NCBI GenBank assembly: GCA_030748575.1
Contig: JASMLR010000002.1
Location: 230,069-294,068, forward strand
Length of the DNA: 64,000 nucleotides
Source: Phycisphaerales bacterium
GTDB lineage: Bacteria > Planctomycetota > Phycisphaerae > Phycisphaerales > SM1A02
Direction of reading: 5' to 3'
Shown here: piece by piece, positions 1 through 8,576 of the stretch
Position numbering within the stretch: position 1 is the first letter of the stretch
How the letters are laid out: each line of letters begins with the position of its first letter
The notes under the pieces: model-generated
Told to the model about the DNA's origin: nothing
Databases searched by the model: none
The model's input: only the letters and a program-made list of their open reading frames with translations
Made by a program: the position numbers and the translations under genes

Positions 1-898
1 CACGGTGGCGGTGTTTCTCTCCATTCCTCCGGACCGCGTCGATGTCAACGTGCATCCCGCCAAGACGGAGGTGCGGCTGCGGGACGACCGGCTGGTCTTC
101 TCCACCCTTCGGCGGTGCATCGAGTCCGCCCTGCAGGCGGCGGACATCGTTCCGGCGGTCACCATTCCGGATGCGTCACCAGCCAAGTCGGCTGCGCCAC
201 CGGCGTTGTTCGGACGGTCGGCGGCGGGAGGTGCCCCCGGGTTCTCCCCGGTTGCAGCCAGGGCGGCCGTGGGGCCAGTTGGCGAGCGTGATGAGGGAGC
301 GCCCGTGTCAATCGTGCAGGCGGCCCGCCCGGCGATTCAGGTCCATCGCATGTTTCTCGTCACCGAAGACGCTGAGGGCGTCCTCATCATCGACCAGCAC
401 GCCCTGCATGAACGCGTGATGTTCGAGCGGCTCTTCGATCGGATCTCGGAAGCGAAGCTTCCATCGCAGCGGCTGCTCGTTCCGGAACTGGTCGACGTTT
501 CGGCGGAGACCATCGAGGCCATGGAGGCGATCGGCACCATGCTGGACCGACTGGGGTTCGACCTGGCGGCGTCGGGTCCGGGCACGGTGGCGGTGCATGC
601 CGTGCCCTCGCTGCTTGCAGAGCGGCGGGTGTCGATCGGCTCGTTTGTTGCGGACCTGCTCGATCGGGCCGCGGAACTCAGAGACGCGGCCGACGAAGAG
701 ACCGCCCTTCGCGACGTGCTGGACATGATGGCCTGCAAGGCGGCGATCAAGGCGGGTGATCCGCTGAACGAGCGGGAACTTGCGGATCTTCTCTCCATGC
801 GTGAGCAGGTGGAGCGGTCGAGCAATTGCCCGCACGGGCGGCCAACAACGGTGCGGCTGTCCATCGAGGAACTCGAGAAGCGATTCGGCAGGCGGTAG
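1..898 (+). CDS. mutL: DNA mismatch repair protein MutL, 3' part (5' end outside window; frame starts at base 2)
   Basis: DRVDVNVHPAKTEVRL motif of MutL N-terminal region; C-terminal dimerisation domain with QHALHERVMFE and CPHGRPT motifs. Confidence 0.95.
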   Translation, partial: TVAVFLSIPPDRVDVNVHPAKTEVRLRDDRLVFSTLRRCIESALQAADIVPAVTIPDASPAKSAAPPALFGRSAAGGAPGFSPVAARAAVGPVGERDEGAPVSIVQAARPAIQVHRMFLVTEDAEGVLIIDQHALHERVMFERLFDRISEAKLPSQRLLVPELVDVSAETIEAMEAIGTMLDRLGFDLAASGPGTVAVHAVPSLLAERRVSIGSFVADLLDRAAELRDAADEETALRDVLDMMACKAAIKAGDPLNERELADLLSMREQVERSSNCPHGRPTTVRLSIEELEKRFGRR

Positions 899-1144
899 TC
901 AGCCGCCACTGACGGGCGGGATGATCGCGACGCGGTCGCCGGCCGCTACCGGGTGAGAAGCGTCTGCATAGTGTTCGTTGACGGCGACTGCGAGGCTGCT
1001 GCGCATCTGGGCGATGATGTCGTGCCGCTCGGAGAGGAGGTCGAGCACGTCTTTGACGGATTCGACGTCGGAGGCGGCCAGAGTTTCTGCGCGTTGGTCG
1101 ATGGTGCTTGCGAGTATGGCGAAGTACTGCACGGTGATCGTCAT
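899..1144 (-). CDS. moaD: MoaD/ThiS-family sulfur carrier (molybdopterin synthase small subunit)
   Basis: About 81 aa from MTITVQYFAIL, ends ...VAIIPPVSGG with C-terminal GG; adjacent to moeA. Confidence 0.85.
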   Translation of the reverse strand: MTITVQYFAILASTIDQRAETLAASDVESVKDVLDLLSERHDIIAQMRSSLAVAVNEHYADASHPVAAGDRVAIIPPVSGG

Positions 1145-1154
1145 GGGGAGCCTT

Positions 1155-2333
1155 TCATGGCCAGCGCGTGAACGCAACCTCGGTTCCAGCTTCGGCCGAT
1201 GCTGCCAGTGGCAGACGGATGACGCCTCTGGTCCCGGCCGCGTGGACGAGGTCGCCCGAACCATGCCAGACCGGGACGACGGCGGTGTCCGGCTGTGGTG
1301 TGCGGGCCGGGCGAAGCATGGTCCGCCGCGGGTTGCACCGAACGGTCTCTTCGAGCCGGACGGTTCGCCACCGCGGACCGGCTGGCAGGCCCAATCGGGT
1401 TCGCAGGACGGGTGCCAGAAACATGGCCGCGGTCACGAGGGCGGACACCGGGTTGCCAGGAAGGCAGACGACGACGCAGTCTCCAAGCACCCCCACGCGT
1501 GCGGGCTTGCCCGGCTGCATGCTCACGCCTTGAATGCACCACGTGGTGCCGGCAGCGTCCAGCGCCGCGGCGATGTGATCGTGTCGGCCGACGCTGATGC
1601 CACCGGTCGTCACGATGACGTCTGCCGCAGCGGTCTCGATCGCCGCGTCGACGGCCGCCCGATCGTCTGCGAGGTGCGAGGCGTCGGCCACTTCGCCGCC
1701 GATGCGGTGGATCATCGCGGTGACCATGGGCGCGTTTGAGTTTCGTATGGCGTGCGGCGAGGGGTCGGTTCCCTCGGCAACCACCTCGTTGCCGCTGGTC
1801 AGAATGGCAACCGTCGGCCTTCGGCGGACCAGCACCTTGTCGCGCCCGACCATGGCGGCAATGCCGACCTCCGCCGGGCCGAGCCGCTGGCCTTCGTGGA
1901 GGACGCAGTCGCCTTGCTCAACATCCTCCCCGCGTCGATGAATGTGCATGCCGCGGGGGGGCACCTCGCCGGTGATCATCATGGGATCGCCGCCATTGGT
2001 CTGCTCAATGGGAATCACCGTGTCGCAGTCCGGTGGAACGGCCGCCCCCGTCGAAATGCTCACGCAGGCGCCCGCGGGAACGCGGGGCGGGTCCTCGTCC
2101 CCCGCGCGGACGTCGCCGACGACGGGCCGGGGGCCTGCATCATCGGCGTGGGCGAAGGCATAGCCGTCCATCGCGGCGCGGTTGAAGGGTGGCGTGTCGC
2201 GGTCGGCGAGCACCGGCTTGGCCAGCACGCGGCCCTCGGCCGTCGGGAGGGGGACTGGATCGCAGTGGGGCGTGCACGCGCCAATCTGCGCGACGACGTC
2301 AAGGGCCTCGTCGAAGTTCATGAGGGCGGCCAT
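1155..2333 (-). CDS. moeA: Molybdopterin molybdenumtransferase MoeA
   Basis: 392 aa; PFNRAAMDGYAF, TSGNE and TTGGISVGRHD and QPGKPARVG-type motifs. Confidence 0.93.
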   Translation of the reverse strand: MAALMNFDEALDVVAQIGACTPHCDPVPLPTAEGRVLAKPVLADRDTPPFNRAAMDGYAFAHADDAGPRPVVGDVRAGDEDPPRVPAGACVSISTGAAVPPDCDTVIPIEQTNGGDPMMITGEVPPRGMHIHRRGEDVEQGDCVLHEGQRLGPAEVGIAAMVGRDKVLVRRRPTVAILTSGNEVVAEGTDPSPHAIRNSNAPMVTAMIHRIGGEVADASHLADDRAAVDAAIETAAADVIVTTGGISVGRHDHIAAALDAAGTTWCIQGVSMQPGKPARVGVLGDCVVVCLPGNPVSALVTAAMFLAPVLRTRLGLPAGPRWRTVRLEETVRCNPRRTMLRPARTPQPDTAVVPVWHGSGDLVHAAGTRGVIRLPLAASAEAGTEVAFTRWP

Positions 2334-2355
2334 CGGCGCAGCCTACCACCCGTGC

Positions 2356-2604
2356 TCAGCTCGCCTCGATCATGAGCGGAATCCGGCTCTCGCCGGTCTC
2401 GAGTACCTGCTTGAGGTAGGGGCGGCACATCCCGCAACTCCCGCCGCAGCCCCACTGGTCTTCAATGTCCGCGAGCGTCGTCTCACCGCGGTCCGCCGCC
2501 CAGTCGAGGATGTCCTGAAACGGGACCTCGTGGCAGATGCAGCGATCGACGTGCGGTTTCGGCCGCGGCGTCAGATCGGCGAGAGAGTCGCTGTTGTGAT
2601 CCAT
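2356..2604 (-). CDS. BFD-like [2Fe-2S]-binding domain protein
   Basis: 82 aa; CICHEV ... WGCGGSCGMCRPYL cysteine pattern of BFD-like domains. Confidence 0.75.
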   Translation of the reverse strand: MDHNSDSLADLTPRPKPHVDRCICHEVPFQDILDWAADRGETTLADIEDQWGCGGSCGMCRPYLKQVLETGESRIPLMIEAS

Positions 2605-2622
2605 GATTCCCTTCCAGAACGC

Positions 2623-3438
2623 TCACCGAGGATCATAGGCGGAGGCGTCCTCTGAAAGAAAGCCATTTCTGGGCCAGTCAAGTTGGGCGGTCATCCACGC
2701 TGGCAGGCTGTCCCAGTGTGCGCCGCGGTGCATGTGCCGCTGGGTCGAGACGTGGCCGTCGATCCACCCGACGTTGGAGCCGCCGTCTGGGAACGCCTGC
2801 CCGCCGCCGTAGGCGGTGTCGTAGCAGCCGGGGGCATTGACCGGCGATCGCATGAACTTGTTGACGCCGCCGCGTCTGCCTCCCGTTCCGAAGAGGGCCG
2901 CGGCGGCGCTTCGCCTGCACTGCTGAAGCGTGAGCGCCGCGCCGCCATCGAGATTGGGTTTCTCGATGACCAGATCCCACGCCCCGAGACCTGCATCGGT
3001 GCTGGTCGGGGGGCGTGCTTCCGCAGCCACGAACGCAACGTTGTAGTTGTAGCCCGTGGCAGGGTCGCCGCTCCAACCGGGATTGACGTGTTCGGCAGTG
3101 GGACACTGGAGGACTTGACGCTCGGAATTGCCATCCACGAGTGACCACAACTCGCCCGGCGTCACGGTTCCTGCGGCCGACCGCGTCCAGTCCCAGGCCC
3201 TGACGATCCCGCTGGTTGCGTTGCGGTCGGTGCCATAGAGCAGTCCGGGCGGAAACCGACCCTCCCGCTGCGCCGCGTAGCTCAGGGCCGCTCGCGTCAT
3301 CTGTCTGAGATTGCTTGCGCACTGCGCCCTGCGGGTGGACGTCGCCGCCGCGTCGAGGGCGGGAATCGCCAGGCTGGCGACGATGCCCAGCACGGCGATC
3401 ACGACCAGCAGCTCGGTGATGCTCAGGCCCCGCCTCAT
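2623..3438 (-). CDS. Prepilin-type N-terminal cleavage/methylation domain protein (H-X9-DG-like pseudopilin)
   Basis: MRRGLSITELLVVIAVLGIVASLAIP N-terminus; C-terminal GSNVGWIDGHVSTQRHMHRG; 4-nt overlap with upstream CDS. Confidence 0.85.
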   Translation of the reverse strand: MRRGLSITELLVVIAVLGIVASLAIPALDAAATSTRRAQCASNLRQMTRAALSYAAQREGRFPPGLLYGTDRNATSGIVRAWDWTRSAAGTVTPGELWSLVDGNSERQVLQCPTAEHVNPGWSGDPATGYNYNVAFVAAEARPPTSTDAGLGAWDLVIEKPNLDGGAALTLQQCRRSAAAALFGTGGRRGGVNKFMRSPVNAPGCYDTAYGGGQAFPDGGSNVGWIDGHVSTQRHMHRGAHWDSLPAWMTAQLDWPRNGFLSEDASAYDPR

Positions 3439-4310
3439 GCCCAGGCATCCAGAACAATCAGCAGGTCATCCACCCCTACGACGCCGTCCTGGTCCAGGTC
3501 CGCGCTGCTGTCCTGCTCGCCCCAGGCTCCGATGATCATGAGCAGGTCGTCGACGCCGACCACGCCGTCACCGTTCAGGTCCGCATCCGTCCACGGCCCG
3601 GCGTCGACCACCGCGTCGATTTCCGCCGAGAGCCAGGCGTCGGCGTCCACCGCGATGCGGACAAAGGAAATGGCCGCAAGCCCGGTCGGCGCCAGATCGA
3701 TGCCCGCGCCTCCGGCAGCGCCTCCGTAGAGGGTGAGGAGTTCGTTGAAGGTCAGCCCCTCGGCATCGGCGGCGCTCAGCGCAGGGTCCATCGCCGCGGT
3801 GGGGTCGGTGGGAATCTCGCCAGGCGCCTCGTCGTACGGGCCGGCGTCCTGCCAGGCCAGCGTCGGCCAGAGGCCGTCTGCGTGGATCCCCGAAATCTCG
3901 TGCCAGGTGACCCCGTCCCCGCTGACCGAGATGTCCCCTCCGTCGGCGCCGAAGAGACCACCGCACACTCCAGCGGGGAACGCGACGTCGATGAACCCCG
4001 CATTCCCGTACACAATCAGGTCGATGCCCCACGGGTTGGCCGGATCATCCAGCACGGGCTGGTCGAAGGCGAGCGTGATCGCGCCGCCAGCACCAAGGGA
4101 CACCACTTCGTCCGGTCGCCACGCCGGCGAGAACGGGGAGACCACGGAGGTCGTGGCGGTGTCCTCCCCGGTCAGCGTCTCGGGGGGCCCGAGTGCCGTG
4201 GCGGGGACGTCGTACCCCGGCGCGGCTCCGGTACCCGCTTGATAGGACACGACGGCATCGGCCCAGGGGTCGGATGCGAGCAGGGCGGTACAGATCAGCA
4301 GCAGGGGCAT
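3435..4310 (-). CDS. Secreted protein with C-terminal dockerin-like repeats
   Basis: N-terminal signal MPLLLICTALLASDPWA; two C-terminal repeats DLNGDGVVGVDDLLMIIGAWG / DLDQDGVVGVDDLLIVLDAWA. Confidence 0.85.
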   Translation of the reverse strand: MPLLLICTALLASDPWADAVVSYQAGTGAAPGYDVPATALGPPETLTGEDTATTSVVSPFSPAWRPDEVVSLGAGGAITLAFDQPVLDDPANPWGIDLIVYGNAGFIDVAFPAGVCGGLFGADGGDISVSGDGVTWHEISGIHADGLWPTLAWQDAGPYDEAPGEIPTDPTAAMDPALSAADAEGLTFNELLTLYGGAAGGAGIDLAPTGLAAISFVRIAVDADAWLSAEIDAVVDAGPWTDADLNGDGVVGVDDLLMIIGAWGEQDSSADLDQDGVVGVDDLLIVLDAWA

Positions 4311-4452
4311 GGCACACTCGCGTGTGGTCGCTCCAGGTCGCGTGGAGCGGCTCCCGGTCCATCCCGCACGCGGGGCTGGTTCGGCAGGACGCGGTCACCG
4401 GGAGCCTGGCGAGCGGCGCTGCCGACCCGGTTCGCGCGGGTCGAGGGCGAAT

Positions 4453-4614
4453 CACCGTGGAGTAGGTCTTCCGGCTCCGGGATTTCTGCCCGGCCTTCCC
4501 ACCCCGAGGGCAGCCTCGGGGCAGTGGCTTGGTGGGCGTTCGGGCAGTATGCCCTCCCGTTACGGCGGCGCGTCCGCGGTGGTCTCTCACCACACTTCCC
4601 TTGACGCCACGGTG
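4453..4614 (-). promoter_or_regulatory. Cobalamin (B12) riboswitch aptamer
   Basis: Minus strand: P1 CACCGTGG (4614-4607) pairs with CCACGGTG (4460-4453); core CAAGGGAAGTGTGGTGAGAGACCACCGCGGACGCGCCGCCGTAACGGG, B12-box-like AGCCACTGCCCCGAGG, GGGAAGG, and AAATCCCGGAGCCGGAAGACCTACTCC. Confidence 0.9.
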
Positions 4615-4759
4615 GCCCGGAGGATAGCAGGATGCCCAATCCACCGCCTTCAGGGCTGCGTTTGGCTTGCTCGGGTCCGCCGCCCTGACTATCCTCGCCG
4701 CTCCCCTTGTGCCGCCGCCATGTGGGCCAGCGCGGCACGTGACCCTGGAGCCAGTATTC

Positions 4760-6907
4760 ATGCGTATGCCTCTTCGACTTGCTTGCCTGACCACGGCCCT
4801 GATCGCGACCATCTGCGTCGCGACGCGACCCGCGGCGGCAGCCGATACGTCCCCGACCGAGATGCTCGAGGACTTTGTGCACTACGCACTGACCGCACAG
4901 GTAGAGCTGGCGAAAGCCAACGGCGAGGCCCTGCTGAGCAGCGACCTGAGCGACGAGGCGATTGCGGCGCTGGTCGATGAGGACCCTCGGCTGCGGGACC
5001 GACTTCCGGTGGCCATTCGGTGGGCTCGGGAAGTGCCGGGGCTGGTCGACATCGCCGGGGCGCTGGAGTCGCGTGTTGAGAAGGGGCGCATGGATCTTGC
5101 CCGCGACGAAGCGAGAATCCTGGAAGCGATTGACATGCTCGGCGGCACGCGGCGGGCCCGCTCGCTGGCTCGAACGCGGCTCGTTGAGGCCGGCGAGTAC
5201 GCGGTGCCGATGATGCTCGTGGCATTGAGCGACCCGGCCACCGCGCCGGACGTGCAACTCGGGCTGACCAGCACGCTGCCCACGCTCGGCCGTGAGGCAG
5301 TGCTGCCGCTCACGGCGGCGCTGCCCAACGTGCCGGAGTCCCAGCAGGTTCTGATCATCAACACCCTTGCCGACATCGGGTACCCGCACGCGGCCGCGTC
5401 GCTTGCAACCGTCGGACAGAATCCGGAGGCGTCAGACGTGGTTGTTGCCGCCTCTGCGAGGGCACTTCAGCGGCTGGGTTGGGAGACCCCCGATCTGGAC
5501 CTCGCCAGCCTGCACGTGCAGTTGTCCGAAGACTATCTGCGGGAGATGGAACACCTGCGAGCCCGGCCGACGCTGGCCGTGGATTCGAACGGTGATCTGG
5601 TGTCCTGGCAGACGATCTGGGGCTGGCATGACCACGGCGGGCTGGTCACCCAACTGGTCCCGACGGACCTGTACTGGCCGACGATGGCCGTGCGGCACGC
5701 CGATGAGGCCAGATCGATCGACCCCTCCAACGATGCGGCACTCGTGAGCTTTGTCGCGGGCAACCTCCGCCTTGAGAACCGTCTTGGAAGCCGAGATGTC
5801 GAACTTCCGGTGCCGGATCTTGACCGCAGCCCGAGCTTCCACGCCACGGTGCACGGCCCGGCCGTGGCCCGCGCCGTGCTCCTGATGGCGATCGATCAGA
5901 ACGATCCCGTGATGGCGCGTGATGCACTGGCGGCGCTGGCGAGAACCGGCGGTTCGGCCAGCCTGCTCGACGGTGGATCTCGGGAGGCCATTACCGAGGC
6001 GCTGGCGCATGACGATCAGCACGTTCGGTACGACGCAGCGCTCGTTGTGGCGCGTGCCATGCCCGATCAGTACTTCGCCGGGAGCAACCGCGTCGTACCG
6101 CTGCTCGGCGCTGCCGTGCAGGGTGGTGCGGGCCGGCAGGCCGCCGTGGTTGGCGGCTCGCAGACCGAGCAGCAGACCGCAGAAGACTGGCTCCACGCGG
6201 CCGACTATCAGATTGCAGGCACCGCGGCTTCGTGGGATGCCCTGCACGCGTCCACCCGCGCCGGCGGACTCGACCTTGCGGTCGTGTATGGCGGCGATGC
6301 ATCGACGTGGCAGGCCTTGACCGAAGCGGGCGTGCCCGTCGTGTTGATTGTGCCGTCGGCCGAGTTGGAGGACACGCGACTGGCAACAGCCGACGCCCAT
6401 GGCGTTGGCGTCATGAAGGCCGGCGCTACTGAAAAGGCTTTCGACGCCGTGCTGAAGGGCATGGGTCTGGCCAAGCCGCTGGACGAAGGTGATCGCCAGT
6501 TCTACGCCTCAGAGAGTCTCGCGGCGCTGCGTGACCTGGCTATGGCCAGACCGGCCGGGCTCAATGCGGCGGAAGCGGCGCCCCAACTGGAGCGAGCCCT
6601 CTCGGAAGACGATGGCCCGCAGCAGTTGATGATCGCAGAAGTCCTGGCCGTCATCGACGAGCCCTCGGCCCAGCAAGCCATCGTGGATGCTGCATTGCAT
6701 GCGACGGACGACTGGCAGCAGGCTGCCCTGCTCGATCTCGCAGCGGCGTCGGCCCGGAGATTCGGAGATCGCGTCACGCCCCGACAGGCCGCCGATCTCC
6801 GCAAGTTCATCGCCTCGGCGCGAGGCGATGTCGCGGACGCGGCCGCCCGACTCTACGGCGCGCTGGACCGAGGCGATCTGGTCTCGGCGAGCGCCAGCGG
6901 ATCCTGA
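4760..6907 (+). CDS. Secreted HEAT-repeat-like protein with internal receiver-like region
   Basis: Signal peptide MRMPLRLACLTTALIATICVATRPAAAA; alpha-helical repeat sequence; internal RQAAVVGGSQTEQQ...PVVLIVPSAELEDTRLATADAHGVGVMKAGATEKAF segment. Confidence 0.7.
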   Translation: MRMPLRLACLTTALIATICVATRPAAAADTSPTEMLEDFVHYALTAQVELAKANGEALLSSDLSDEAIAALVDEDPRLRDRLPVAIRWAREVPGLVDIAGALESRVEKGRMDLARDEARILEAIDMLGGTRRARSLARTRLVEAGEYAVPMMLVALSDPATAPDVQLGLTSTLPTLGREAVLPLTAALPNVPESQQVLIINTLADIGYPHAAASLATVGQNPEASDVVVAASARALQRLGWETPDLDLASLHVQLSEDYLREMEHLRARPTLAVDSNGDLVSWQTIWGWHDHGGLVTQLVPTDLYWPTMAVRHADEARSIDPSNDAALVSFVAGNLRLENRLGSRDVELPVPDLDRSPSFHATVHGPAVARAVLLMAIDQNDPVMARDALAALARTGGSASLLDGGSREAITEALAHDDQHVRYDAALVVARAMPDQYFAGSNRVVPLLGAAVQGGAGRQAAVVGGSQTEQQTAEDWLHAADYQIAGTAASWDALHASTRAGGLDLAVVYGGDASTWQALTEAGVPVVLIVPSAELEDTRLATADAHGVGVMKAGATEKAFDAVLKGMGLAKPLDEGDRQFYASESLAALRDLAMARPAGLNAAEAAPQLERALSEDDGPQQLMIAEVLAVIDEPSAQQAIVDAALHATDDWQQAALLDLAAASARRFGDRVTPRQAADLRKFIASARGDVADAAARLYGALDRGDLVSASASGS

Positions 6908-6940
6908 ATCCAGCGAGACGCTATCCTCCCCGCGTTCCAG

Positions 6941-7013
6941 GCCACCCTAGCTCAGTTGGTAGAGCGGAGCTTTCGTAAAGCTCAGGTCAGCGGTTCGAGT
7001 CCGCTGGGTGGCT
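6941..7013 (+). tRNA. tRNA-Thr, anticodon CGT
   Basis: Acceptor GCCACCC/GGGTGGC, D-arm GCTCAGTTGGTAGAGC, anticodon arm GAGCT-TTCGTAA-AGCTC, T-arm AGCGGTTCGAGTCCGCT; no encoded CCA. Confidence 0.95.
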
Positions 7014-7065
7014 CTTTGGGGCGGCGTCATGTACGGACGCCGCGTGTGGTGCAGGAGGACGACGC

Positions 7066-8055
7066 ATGATGCGACTCGCCGGCGTATTGGCTGCAGCGAT
7101 GTTGAGCGGTACTGTCTGGGGACAGGATCAGGCGGCTTCAGAGCCTCCACCCGCCGCGGCGACACCGCCGACGGTTGAGGCCATCATCGACCGGTACGTC
7201 GAAGCGACCGGCGGTCGCGAAGCGTGGGCGTCGCTGCGGTCCCTGCGGGGGCTGGGGCGGCTTGAGGTCATCGGGGCAGGCCTGACTGGCAACGTCGCGG
7301 TCTTTCAGACTCGATCGGGCTTTCGCCGGTCTGTCGACGTCGCTGCGGGTGGATCGCAGATCACGCTCAGACGCGGCGATCAGGCCTGGGCCGTTCGGCC
7401 GGACGGCACCGTGAGCGAACTGGCAGGCGATGAACTGCGTCGCCTCATGCGGGATGGCGGGTTCAACCCGCTGCTGGATCCGACAGCGTTGTACTCGTCC
7501 ATGTCGCTGGCCGGCGTTGAGGATGTTGAGGGCGCTCAGGCATGGAAGGTGATCTGCATTCCCAATGACGCGCAAGGCGCCTCCGATGTTCGATACTTCG
7601 ACATCGAGTCGGGGTTGCAGGTCAAGGTGGTTGAAACGGGGGAAGGCAAGGCCGCCGCGTTTCCGACGGAGATGTACATGTCGGACTACCGGCAGGTCGG
7701 CCCTGTGCGGATCGCGGTGGACTCGACCGTAGCCATTGGCCGGAACCGGATTCGCATTGTCATGGACGCCATGCAGGCCAACGTCGAAATCCCGGCGTGC
7801 CTCTTCGATCCGCCGACCGGACCGGTACAGGCTGCACCTTTGCCGGACCCGAAGGAGACGCTGGAAGCGTTCATGAAGGTCGATCTTGACCGGCTCTCGC
7901 AAGGCGAGACGCAGCGTTGGCTCGCCCGCCTCACCGACGCCAGAAAGGCGATCGACGATGCCTCCCCGAACGCCAGCGAGATGAATACAGCGCTTCGCCA
8001 GTTCCAGATTGACTGCGCGACCCACCTGCGGGAGATCACCTCCGGCGGCGAGTGA
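7066..8055 (+). CDS. Secreted protein resembling outer-membrane lipoprotein-sorting (LolA-like) proteins
   Basis: Signal peptide; VEAIIDRYVEATGGREAWASLRSLRGLGRLEV start; similar overall pattern to the CDS at 55893-56636. Confidence 0.6.
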   Translation: MMRLAGVLAAAMLSGTVWGQDQAASEPPPAAATPPTVEAIIDRYVEATGGREAWASLRSLRGLGRLEVIGAGLTGNVAVFQTRSGFRRSVDVAAGGSQITLRRGDQAWAVRPDGTVSELAGDELRRLMRDGGFNPLLDPTALYSSMSLAGVEDVEGAQAWKVICIPNDAQGASDVRYFDIESGLQVKVVETGEGKAAAFPTEMYMSDYRQVGPVRIAVDSTVAIGRNRIRIVMDAMQANVEIPACLFDPPTGPVQAAPLPDPKETLEAFMKVDLDRLSQGETQRWLARLTDARKAIDDASPNASEMNTALRQFQIDCATHLREITSGGE

Positions 8056-8454
8056 GTGTCGGGGCCCTGGCACCGCGGCCGCCCCTGAGGTTGATCAAAG
8101 CGTTCACGCCCTGTCCGGGCGGCGTCGTCGAGGCGTGCCCATCATGCAGGCGGGGCCGGTTCGGCGGCGGGCCGTTGGCTGGCGGCGAGTGCGCGTCGGG
8201 GCCTCGGTAGCGGGGCCGCCCCTGAGGTTGATCGAAGCGACCACATCTTGTCCGGGCGGACGGATCGTGGCGTGCCCATCATGCAGGCGGGGCCGGTTCG
8301 GCGGCGGGCCGCTGGCTGGCGGCGAGTGCGCGTCGGGGCCTCGGTAGCGGGGCCGCCCCGTGGGCTGATCGAAGCGTTCACGCCCTGCCCGGGCGGCGGC
8401 GTCGTGGCGCGTTCACCTTGCAGGCGGGGTCGGTTCGGCGGCGGCACTTCGCTG
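8044..8454 (+). repeat. Three tandem copies of a 137-bp repeat
   Basis: Landmarks recur exactly 137 bp apart: ggcggcgagtg at 8044/8181/8318(/degenerate 8455), ttgatc or ctgatc at 8091/8228/8365, atgcagg or ttgcagg at 8144/8281/8418. Confidence 0.93.
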
Positions 8455-8518
8455 GCCGGAAGTGGCCGGGCGTCCTTGGCGCGGAGCGGTGGAGGGGCCT
8501 GCGTGCCCGCGCATGACA

Positions 8519-8548
8519 GCGGGCGCCGGTCCGAAGACCGACGCCCGC
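8519..8548. terminator. Terminator-like hairpin between convergent genes
   Basis: GCGGGCG-c-CGGTC-cgaa-GACCG-a-CGCCCGC; weak U-tract. Confidence 0.5.
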
Positions 8549-8576
8549 TGGATTGAACACGAAACCTCAGGTCAGA

